Below are positions 15,634-21,715 of a DNA stretch of 30,117 bases, one piece after another. This DNA comes from Oscillospiraceae bacterium. GTDB lineage: Bacteria; Bacillota; Clostridia; Oscillospirales; Ruminococcaceae. Below the pieces are notes generated by a model. That model was not told where the DNA came from, made no database searches, and was given only the letters and a program-made list of their open reading frames with translations. The DNA lies in the NCBI GenBank assembly GCA_019413245.1, contig DXNX01000009.1, positions 1 to 30,117 of the forward strand, read 5' to 3'. Every line of letters begins with the position of its first letter. Within the stretch, counting starts at the first letter, position 1. Made by a program: the position numbers and the translations under genes.

Positions 15634-16728
15634 TCATTCCTCCTTTTGGCTCTCATACAGGCGGTGCAGGGTCGGCTCCACCGCAAAGAAAACATCCAAC
15701 AGTTCGGGGTTGAACACCCCGCACTGGCCGGTGCGGATCATTTCCAGCACCGTGGCCCGGTCAAAGGCGTTTTTGTACACCCGCTTGCAGCTCAGGGCGT
15801 CATACACGTCGGCCAGGGAGACGATCTGCGCCCAGATGGAGATCTCGTCCCCTTTCAGCCCGTCGGGATAGCCCCGGCCGTCCCACCGTTCGTGGTGGTG
15901 GCGGGCGATGTCGTAGGCGTAGGGGTATGCCTCGTTTTCCCGCAGCTGTGGGATGCGCTCCAGCATCTCGGCCCCGCGGATGGTGTGGGTCTCCATGACC
16001 TTGCGCTCTTCGGGGGTCAGGCGGCCGGGCTTATTCAGGATGGCATCCGGAATGGCGATCTTGCCCACGTCGTGCATGATGGAGGCAGTGGCGATGAGCT
16101 CGATCTCGGCAGGGCTGATGCCCTGGCCCAGGCGGGTATCGGTGAGCATGGTCTTGGTGATATCGCGGATACGGCGGACGTGCTCGCCGGAATCCCCGTC
16201 CCGGAACTCGATGGCGGTGGACAGGGCTTCCAGCATGCCCATGTTCAGCTCGGCGATCTGCTCAGCCCGGCGCATGAGCTCCGACTGCTGGCTTTCCACC
16301 GTGCTGCTCAGGCGGCGGCGGGCCTCAAACAGTTCCACCACCGACTGCACCCGCCGCAGGACCACATAGGGCACCACCGGCTTGCTGATCACGTCCATGA
16401 CGCCCAGGCGGTAGGCTTCTCTCATCACATCATCCCGGGCTTCGGCGGTGATTAGGAAGACGGGCAGTTTCTGCAAAAGCCCCTGTTTGTTCATGCGGCG
16501 CAGCACCTCGACGCCATCCATCTCCGGCATGACCACGTCCAGCAATACGGCACTGAACCGGTCGGGACCGTCCAGAATGGCATCCAGGCCCTGCCGGCCG
16601 TTTTCCGCTTCCTGTATGGTGTAATACGGTGCAAACAGGTTGTCCAGAATCGCACGGTTGAATTCGTCATCATCCACGATGAGCAGAATCCGGTGGTCAG
16701 CAGTCTCGCGCTGCATTTGTTCTTCCAT
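15634..16728 (-). CDS. Response regulator with HD-GYP c-di-GMP phosphodiesterase domain
   Basis: A 364-residue protein. Residues 13-130 form a receiver domain with the acidic pair D19/D20, phosphoacceptor D64 (VLLDVVMPEMDG) and the TAEA and SKP segments. A predicted coiled coil (about 130-165) leads to an HD-GYP domain (165-345). That domain has all key residues: H219-D220 in MHDVGKIAIPD, H248 in THTIRG, H278-H279-E in HHHERWDGRGYPDGL and D307 in SLADVYDAL. It should hydrolyse c-di-GMP under control of phosphorylation. The gene starts an operon with Hpt and P-loop kinase genes. No GGDEF cyclase is in the window. The ATG at 16728 is the first supported start; the longer frame runs through the promoter. 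Confidence 0.93.
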   Translation of the reverse strand: MEEQMQRETADHRILLIVDDDEFNRAILDNLFAPYYTIQEAENGRQGLDAILDGPDRFSAVLLDVVMPEMDGVEVLRRMNKQGLLQKLPVFLITAEARDDVMREAYRLGVMDVISKPVVPYVVLRRVQSVVELFEARRRLSSTVESQQSELMRRAEQIAELNMGMLEALSTAIEFRDGDSGEHVRRIRDITKTMLTDTRLGQGISPAEIELIATASIMHDVGKIAIPDAILNKPGRLTPEERKVMETHTIRGAEMLERIPQLRENEAYPYAYDIARHHHERWDGRGYPDGLKGDEISIWAQIVSLADVYDALSCKRVYKNAFDRATVLEMIRTGQCGVFNPELLDVFFAVEPTLHRLYESQKEE

Positions 16729-16761
16729 CCTGTCGCCCCCTTTCTGTGTTTGTCTGGTTCC

Positions 16762-16790
16762 AGTATACTCAATTTCACCAAAAATCACAA
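16762..16790 (-). promoter_or_regulatory. SigA-type promoter of the HD-GYP operon
   Basis: On the minus strand TTGTGA (16785-16790), a 17-bp spacer and TATACT (16762-16767) lie 34 bases upstream of the HD-GYP ATG, in AT-rich DNA. Confidence 0.75.
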
Positions 16791-16803
16791 GATTGTTCTG
16801 TGC

Positions 16804-16848
16804 AAAAACCGAAACGGGACTCTGCCTGAGCAAAGTCCCGTTCCGGTT
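16804..16848 (-). terminator. Intrinsic terminator of the pst-phoU operon
   Basis: A 15-bp stem with one mismatch (arms 16807-16821 and 16834-16848) is followed on the minus strand by TTTTT. It lies 40 bases after the phoU stop and just upstream of the HD-GYP promoter, so it insulates the two units. Confidence 0.85.
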
Positions 16849-16887
16849 GGTATAGGAAAAATAAGAGAATGGTATGGGAAGGGCGTA

Positions 16888-17562
16888 TCACACGATCTTG
16901 CGCGATTTATGTACGCCGGTCTTGAGGAACTCCACCCACTCGGCCACGTTCACGGCGTGGTCACCCAGGCGTTCCAGGTACTTGGTGATCATGAACAGAT
17001 CCAGGGCGGTCTCCGCCTCGTTGGGATGTTCCGCGATGTAATGGGCGATTTCCCCGCTGATGCGGTTGAAGGAAGCATCAGCCACATCGTCCCGGGCAAT
17101 GACCTCGGCGGCGCTGGCCAGGTCCACCTGCACATAGGCGCCGATGGCCTGCTTGACCATCTTGAGCACCAGGTCACCCATGCGGTAGATATCCTCCATC
17201 ACGCCCACGGCGGTGGCGGTATCCACATGCAGGTGCAGGATGATCTCGGCAATATCCGAAGCCTGGTCGGCGATACGCTCGATGTCGGTAACCATCTTCA
17301 GGGCCGTGGACACCTTGCGCAGGTCGCTGGCCACCGGCTGCTGACGCAGAAACAGGGTCAGGCAGCGGTGCTCCACTTCATGTTCCGCGGCGTCGATCTC
17401 GCTGTCCCGGGCAATGACGCTGCGGGCCAGTTCAATATCGCCGGTCTTGAGTGCGGTGAGGGCGCTCTCGATGGCGCCGCCCGCCGCGTGGCCCATCCGG
17501 GCCAGCATGGTATCAAGCTGCAACAGCTCTTCGTCGTAAATCTTGCGGCTGCTGGTAGGCAT
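16888..17562 (-). CDS. phoU: PhoU phosphate-signalling protein
   Basis: A 224-residue protein with the two three-helix PhoU bundles. Each has a metal-binding signature: DIERIADQASDIAE in the first and YLERLGDHAVNVAEW in the second, the classic E/DxxxD motif. PhoU is a cytoplasmic protein that connects the state of the PstSCAB transporter to the PhoR kinase and represses the Pho regulon when phosphate is plentiful. It is the last gene of the pst operon, 18 bases after pstB, with GGGGAG upstream of the ATG. Length is typical. A separate PhoU-like domain occurs in the Na/Pi cotransporter of this window, so two PhoU units may coexist. Confidence 0.97.
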   Translation of the reverse strand: MPTSSRKIYDEELLQLDTMLARMGHAAGGAIESALTALKTGDIELARSVIARDSEIDAAEHEVEHRCLTLFLRQQPVASDLRKVSTALKMVTDIERIADQASDIAEIILHLHVDTATAVGVMEDIYRMGDLVLKMVKQAIGAYVQVDLASAAEVIARDDVADASFNRISGEIAHYIAEHPNEAETALDLFMITKYLERLGDHAVNVAEWVEFLKTGVHKSRKIV

Positions 17563-17580
17563 GAATAATCTCCCCCTTTA

Positions 17581-18339
17581 TCAGCCGAAACGGCCGGAAA
17601 TGTAATCTTCGGTGCGCTTGTCCACAGGCGTGGCAAAGACCTGTTCGGTGGGCCCCATCTCCACCAGTTCACCCAGCAGGAAGAAGGCCGTCTTGTCCGA
17701 GATACGGGCCGCCTGCTGCATGTTGTGGGTAACGATGATGATGGTATAGTCCTTTTTCAGGTCCATGGCCAGTTCCTCCACCTTGGAGGTGGAGATGGGG
17801 TCCAGGGCACTGGTGGGTTCGTCCATCAGCAGCACTTCGGGCTCCACGGCCAGGGCGCGGGCGATGCACAGACGCTGCTGCTGGCCGCCGGACATGCCCA
17901 GGGCACTCTTGTTCAGGCGGTCCTTGACTTCGTCCCAGATGGCGGCGCCGCGCAGGCTGCGCTCCACGATCTCGTCCAGCTGGGCCTTGTTGCGCACACC
18001 GTGGGTGCGGGGGCCGTAGGCGATGTTGTCATAGATGCTCATGGGGAAGGGGTTGGGCTTCTGGAAGACCATGCCCACCCGCTTGCGCAGCACGTTCACG
18101 TCCATCTTGTCCTTGTAGATGTCCACGCCGTCCAGCTTGATGTCGCCGGAGATGCGGCAGCCTTCCACCAGGTCGTTCATGCGGTTCAGGCTTTTCAGGA
18201 AGGTGGATTTGCCGCAGCCGGAAGGTCCGATGAAGGCGGTGATCTCTTTTTCGGGGATGGAGATATTGATGTTTTTCAGCGCATGGAAGTTGCCGTAATA
18301 CAAATCCATGTTGGAAACTTCGAATTTATTCATCGTCAC
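17581..18339 (-). CDS. pstB: Phosphate ABC transporter ATP-binding protein PstB
   Basis: A 252-residue ABC ATPase with Walker A GPSGCGKST (38-46), Q-loop VFQKPNPFPMS, signature MSGGQQQR, Walker B VLLMDEPTSALD and the switch histidine in IIIVTHNMQQA. VFQKPNPFPMSIYDN is diagnostic of PstB. It energises phosphate import through PstC and PstA. The preferred start is GTG at 18339, which follows the pstA stop without a gap and has AAGGA six bases upstream; an ATG two codons further (18333) is possible but its ribosome site would be too far. Length is standard. Confidence 0.97.
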   Translation of the reverse strand: MTMNKFEVSNMDLYYGNFHALKNINISIPEKEITAFIGPSGCGKSTFLKSLNRMNDLVEGCRISGDIKLDGVDIYKDKMDVNVLRKRVGMVFQKPNPFPMSIYDNIAYGPRTHGVRNKAQLDEIVERSLRGAAIWDEVKDRLNKSALGMSGGQQQRLCIARALAVEPEVLLMDEPTSALDPISTSKVEELAMDLKKDYTIIIVTHNMQQAARISDKTAFFLLGELVEMGPTEQVFATPVDKRTEDYISGRFG

Positions 18340-19257
18340 TCATTTTCCTTTCGCAAGTTTGCCCGCCACAAAGCTGGACAGGGCGTTGATGGCCAGCACC
18401 AGGATCAGCAGGACCACGGCGGTGCCGTAGGTCTCGCCCACATGCAGGCCCTCGTTGGAAAGCATATACATATGCACGGCCAGGGTACGGGTGGAGCTGA
18501 ACACACTGGTGGGGACAGCGGCCACGGTGCTGGCGGTGTAGATCAGGGCAGCGGTCTCGCCCACGATACGGCCCACAGCCAGGATGACGCCGGACAGAAT
18601 GCCGGGCATGGCGGAGGGCAGCACGATGCTGAAAACCGTGCGCAGCTTGCCGGCCCCCAGGCCGAAGCTGCCTTCCCGGTAGGAATCAGGCACAGCCAGC
18701 AGGGATTCCTCGGTGGTGCGCATGATGACCGGCAGCACCATGATGGACAGGGTGAAGGCGCCGGCGATGAGGGAATAGCCCCATTTGAGCTGGGTGACAA
18801 AGAACAGCATGCCGAACAGGCCGTAGACGATGGAGGGAATGCCCTGCAGGGTCTCGGTGGTCAGTCGGACGAGCTTGACCAGTTTGTTGCCCCGCTTGGC
18901 GTACTCCACCAGCCAGACGGCGGCGAAGATGCCCAGGGGAGTGGCGATGATCAGGGAGAAAGCGGTCATCAGGATGGTGTTGATGAGCGCAGGCATCAGG
19001 GAAACGTTTTCGGAGTTATAGGTCCATTCAAACAGGCTGGGCTTCAGGTTGGGAATGCCCATGACCAGGATGTAGCCGATGAGGAAGATCAGCACGGCCA
19101 CGGTGACCAGTGCGGCCAGCCGGACCAGCCAGCGCATGATGAAAGCCGAAACGCGGGCGGCGGTGCGGTTCTCCCGCTTGGCGGGGGGAACCATCTGAGC
19201 GCGGGAGGCGCTGTACTCGCCGGGATTGGCGCCGGTCGTAATGGTAGACTCAGGCAT
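18340..19257 (-). CDS. pstA: Phosphate ABC transporter permease PstA
   Basis: A 305-residue inner-membrane permease with six helices. The PstA signature is visible in TLQGIPSIVYGLFGMLFF and in the EAA-like loop SYREGSFGLGAGKLRTVFSI. It begins with about 35 cytoplasmic residues. The ATG at 19257 overlaps the end of pstC by 8 bases and has GAGGGAG just upstream; the stop is directly followed by the pstB start, so translation is tightly coupled. It forms the translocation channel with PstC. Confidence 0.96.
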   Translation of the reverse strand: MPESTITTGANPGEYSASRAQMVPPAKRENRTAARVSAFIMRWLVRLAALVTVAVLIFLIGYILVMGIPNLKPSLFEWTYNSENVSLMPALINTILMTAFSLIIATPLGIFAAVWLVEYAKRGNKLVKLVRLTTETLQGIPSIVYGLFGMLFFVTQLKWGYSLIAGAFTLSIMVLPVIMRTTEESLLAVPDSYREGSFGLGAGKLRTVFSIVLPSAMPGILSGVILAVGRIVGETAALIYTASTVAAVPTSVFSSTRTLAVHMYMLSNEGLHVGETYGTAVVLLILVLAINALSSFVAGKLAKGK

Positions 19258-20152
19258 TTTTCTCCCTCTCCTTCAGAATGCTGAAGCTCACGTTGATGAG
19301 CAGAATGAATACGAACAACACAACGCCGGTGGCGATCAGGGCTTCCCGATGCAGGTCGGTGGCGTACCCCATTTCAATGACGATGTTGCTGGTCATCGTG
19401 CGCAGGCCCTGGAACAGCCCCTGGGGCATCCAGGTCTGGTTGCCGGCCACCATGACCACGGCCATGGTCTCGCCGATGGCGCGGCCGATGCCCAGGATGA
19501 CGGCGGACAGCACACCGCTCTTGGCGGCGGGCAGCACGGTGAAGAACACGCTGCGTTCATGGGTGGCGCCCAGCGCCAGGCTGCCTTCATAGTAGCTCTG
19601 GGGCACGGCGTCCAGGCTGGTCTTGCTCACCGTGATGATGGTGGGCAGGATCATGATGCCCAGCAGCAGGCTGGCCGTGAACAGGCTCATGCCCTTGCCG
19701 TTGGAGATGCCCAGGGTCTTGCGGACGAAATCGGTTTTCAGGATCGCCTGAATGCCCGGGACCAGGACCACCATGCCGAAGAAGCCGTACACGACCGACG
19801 GAATGCCGGCCAGCAACTGCACGGCGGGCAGCAGCACCTTGTTGATGCGGGGGGAAGCGAAACGGCTCATGTAGATGGCGGTCAGCAGCCCGATGGGCAC
19901 ACCCACGATGATGGCGCCGGCCGTGACGTAGATGCTGCCCAGGATCATGGGCAGGATGCCGTAGATATCGTTGCCGGGTTTCCAGGTCGTGCCCAGGAGG
20001 AAGTTCAGAGGTCCGATCTCAAAGAGGGTGGGCAGACCGTTGGCAAACAGAAAGATGCAGATGAGGGCCACCGCCAAGATCGAGATGCAGGCGCAGGCGG
20101 TAAACACCCATTTCATCACAACTTCTTTTGTGCTGGATGCTCTCGTATTCAT
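19250..20152 (-). CDS. pstC: Phosphate ABC transporter permease PstC
   Basis: A 300-residue permease with six helices, PstC features LLAGIPSVVYGFFGMVVLVP and the EAA-like loop SYYEGSLALGATHERSVFF, plus GIGRAIGETMAVVMVAGN, which is typical of PstC. I start it at ATG 20152 because GGAG lies nine bases upstream; an in-frame TTG at 20167 would sit directly against its ribosome site. About 120 bases separate it from pstS, and that gap contains a hairpin that may lower its expression relative to pstS. Confidence 0.96.
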   Translation of the reverse strand: MNTRASSTKEVVMKWVFTACACISILAVALICIFLFANGLPTLFEIGPLNFLLGTTWKPGNDIYGILPMILGSIYVTAGAIIVGVPIGLLTAIYMSRFASPRINKVLLPAVQLLAGIPSVVYGFFGMVVLVPGIQAILKTDFVRKTLGISNGKGMSLFTASLLLGIMILPTIITVSKTSLDAVPQSYYEGSLALGATHERSVFFTVLPAAKSGVLSAVILGIGRAIGETMAVVMVAGNQTWMPQGLFQGLRTMTSNIVIEMGYATDLHREALIATGVVLFVFILLINVSFSILKEREKNA

Positions 20153-20217
20153 TTTCCTATACTCCAATCCTTTTGCAGCGCGGGCCCGTCCCGAAGCGGA
20201 CCCGTGGGGATTCTACC

Positions 20218-20256
20218 AAAAGAATGGCCGCTGCTGATGGGCGGCAACGGCCATTC
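20218..20256 (-). terminator. Intergenic hairpin between pstS and pstC (leaky terminator or mRNA stabiliser)
   Basis: A perfect 9-bp stem (20222-20230 with 20248-20256) with a GC-rich loop follows the pstS stop on the minus strand and is trailed by TTTT. Such hairpins let pstS be made in excess over the membrane components. No separate promoter for pstC is evident. Confidence 0.65.
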
Positions 20257-20273
20257 GCTTTGCTGTTATGAGA

Positions 20274-21224
20274 TTACTGGATGGCGTCCCAGGTGGTGGT
20301 GTCGCCGACGTAGATGCTCTTGATCTGATCGGTGGTCAGGACAGAGATGGGGTTGGCGGGGTTGACGATGACAGCGATGCCGTCCATGGCCAGCACGGTG
20401 GACTTGGCGCCGGCTTCCACTTCGGAATCCTGCAGCTCACGGGAAGCCATACCGACGGTGTAGGTGCCGTCCAGGGCGCCGGAAACGCCGACGGTGGAGT
20501 CGGTGGTCAGCAGCTCGATGTTAGCGTTGGCGTTCACAGCCTTATAAGCCTCGATGAGCTTTTCCATCAGGGGGCTGACGGAAGAAGAACCGCCCACGGT
20601 GATGGAGCCGGAAGGCTGGGTGCCTTCGAAAGCAGCAGCGCCGTCAGCGCCGATGTAGCCTTCCTCGGTGGCGATGGCCTGGCCGTCGGCGCTCATGCAG
20701 AAGTTGATGAAGTCAACAGCCAGGGGGTCCGTCGGGTCACCGTTGGTGACGATGTTGAACGGACGGGCCAGGGTGTAGGTGCCGTCCTTGACGGTGTCGG
20801 CGGAAGCGGCCACGCCGCCCACGTTCACGGCCTTGACGGTGTCGTTCAGGCTGCCCAGGCTGATGTAGCCGATGGCGGTCTCATCGTTGGCAACGGTGGT
20901 CATAACGCCGTTGGTGGAGTTCTGGGTAGCAGCACCGGCGGAGGTGTTGTCCACCTTTTCGCCGGCGTCGTTCTTTTCTTCCACGCCGGTCAGTTCGATG
21001 AAGGCGCTGCGGGTGCCGGAGCCTTCCTCACGGGTGACGACGGTGATGGACTGGGTGTTGTCGAAATCAGAGGCGGCAGCTTCGGTGCCGGCGGCTTCGG
21101 TGGTGGCGCTGCTGCTCTCGGAAGCAGTGCTCTCGGAAGCGGTGCTCTCAGAAGCGGTGTTGCCGCAGGCGGCCAGGCTCAGGGCCATAGCGGCGGCGCA
21201 AACCAAAGCAATCTTACGTTTCAT
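20274..21224 (-). CDS. pstS: Phosphate-binding lipoprotein PstS with circularly permuted halves
   Basis: A 316-residue lipoprotein. A signal peptide ends in the lipobox L-A-A-C20. A flexible Ser/Thr/Glu/Ala linker (21-54) includes three TASES repeats. The phosphate-binding segments are present but in reversed order. Residues 58-192 hold TREEGSGTRSAF, AIGYISLGSL, ARPFNIVT and DGQAIATEEGYI, which normally form the second half of PstS. Residues 206-316 hold ITVGGSSSVSPLMEKL, VGMASRELQDSE, DGIAVIVNPANP and TTDQIKSIYVGDTTTWDAI, normally the first half. Joining the C-terminus (TTTWDAIQ) to the N-terminal SITVVTREEG would restore the canonical order. The ligand-binding residues appear intact, so it should still bind phosphate. 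First gene of the operon, divergent from the Na/Pi cotransporter. Confidence 0.93.
   Translation of the reverse strand: MKRKIALVCAAAMALSLAACGNTASESTASESTASESSSATTEAAGTEAAASDFDNTQSITVVTREEGSGTRSAFIELTGVEEKNDAGEKVDNTSAGAATQNSTNGVMTTVANDETAIGYISLGSLNDTVKAVNVGGVAASADTVKDGTYTLARPFNIVTNGDPTDPLAVDFINFCMSADGQAIATEEGYIGADGAAAFEGTQPSGSITVGGSSSVSPLMEKLIEAYKAVNANANIELLTTDSTVGVSGALDGTYTVGMASRELQDSEVEAGAKSTVLAMDGIAVIVNPANPISVLTTDQIKSIYVGDTTTWDAIQ
21114..21158 (-). repeat. Three tandem 15-bp repeats in the PstS linker
   Basis: Three consecutive 15-bp units differing at two positions encode T-A-S-E-S three times, directly after the lipidated cysteine region of PstS. In-frame repeats of this kind can change copy number by slippage and so alter linker length. 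Confidence 0.85.
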
Positions 21225-21331
21225 ACTGTTCTTCTTCTCCCTTTTTGCTCAATTTTCATGTAGCAAAGTTCCGCTGCGGTGTCTTACCAACCGACCCGCC
21301 GCGGTGTGCCCGTTCTTCCGGGCGCAAGGGT

Positions 21332-21442
21332 ATTGTAGCAAACCAAGGGGGACGGTATCGACCATGATGCGGTACAATTATCGTAAATCTTTAGTCAAAA
21401 CGAAGCCCGTTTTGAAAAGGAATTGTAAAATTCGTAAAATTC
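21332..21442 (-). promoter_or_regulatory. Candidate pstS promoter with loose PHO-box array
   Basis: On the minus strand, TTTACG (21433-21438), TTTACA (21424-21429), TTTTCA (21413-21418) and TTTGAC (21394-21399) precede GATAAT (21377-21382); a second possible -10, TACAAT, is at 21332-21337. Neither has a good -35, as expected for PhoP/PhoB-activated promoters. The first two boxes sit in an exact 9-bp tandem repeat (21425-21433 and 21434-21442). The spacing is less regular than at the box facing the cotransporter gene. Confidence 0.5.
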
Positions 21443-21492
21443 CGGATAACTTTTCTGCCTAAAATGCCCAAAATCAGCCTTGGTGCGGCCAC

Positions 21493-21520
21493 TTTACACA
21501 AATTTTACAAACACTTTACC
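21493..21520 (+). promoter_or_regulatory. PHO box: three TTTACA-like direct repeats with 11-bp period
   Basis: TTTACA (21493-21498), TTTACA (21504-21509) and TTTACC (21515-21520) are each separated by exactly five bases. This matches the Firmicute PhoP site (TT(A/T/C)ACA repeats with about 5-bp spacers). It lies upstream of two TATAAT elements that lead into the Na/Pi cotransporter gene, in the shared regulatory region with pstS. Confidence 0.78.
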
Positions 21521-21553
21521 GCCTTTTGCTACCTCTTCTGTGCGCAGCACCGT

Positions 21554-21574
21554 TATAATAGGAAACGGTATAAT
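21554..21574 (+). promoter_or_regulatory. Two -10 elements upstream of the Na/Pi cotransporter gene
   Basis: Perfect TATAAT hexamers occur at 21554-21559 and 21569-21574. Neither has a recognisable -35 hexamer at normal spacing, which fits activator dependence through the PHO box 33 bases upstream of the first. The leader to the ATG is about 140-150 bases and contains a GGGGG/CCCCC hairpin at 21591-21605. Confidence 0.6.
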
Positions 21575-21646
21575 GCCGGTGTGCGGCATTGGGGGCGCGG
21601 CCCCCGGGAAAAATAGGAATGGGCAGACACTGCGGGTCTCTTTTAC

Positions 21647-21666
21647 CTTATAAGGGCTTATAAGGG
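21647..21666 (+). repeat. Tandem 10-bp duplication in the cotransporter leader
   Basis: CTTATAAGGG occurs twice in immediate succession; each copy includes the palindrome CTTATAAG. It lies in the 5' leader about 50 bases before the cotransporter ATG. Function unknown. Confidence 0.8.
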
Positions 21667-21715
21667 GAAGTGTCCGGGTTTTTGCCCCCACACAGAGAAT
21701 GGAAGTGGACCCTGT

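Noticed and set aside
21364..21462. A 32-residue Lys/Arg-rich open frame in the pstS-cotransporter intergenic region
   Set aside because: Its ribosome site is badly spaced and it overlaps the candidate PHO-box array and promoter facing pstS; AT-rich regulatory DNA with many AAA codons explains the composition.
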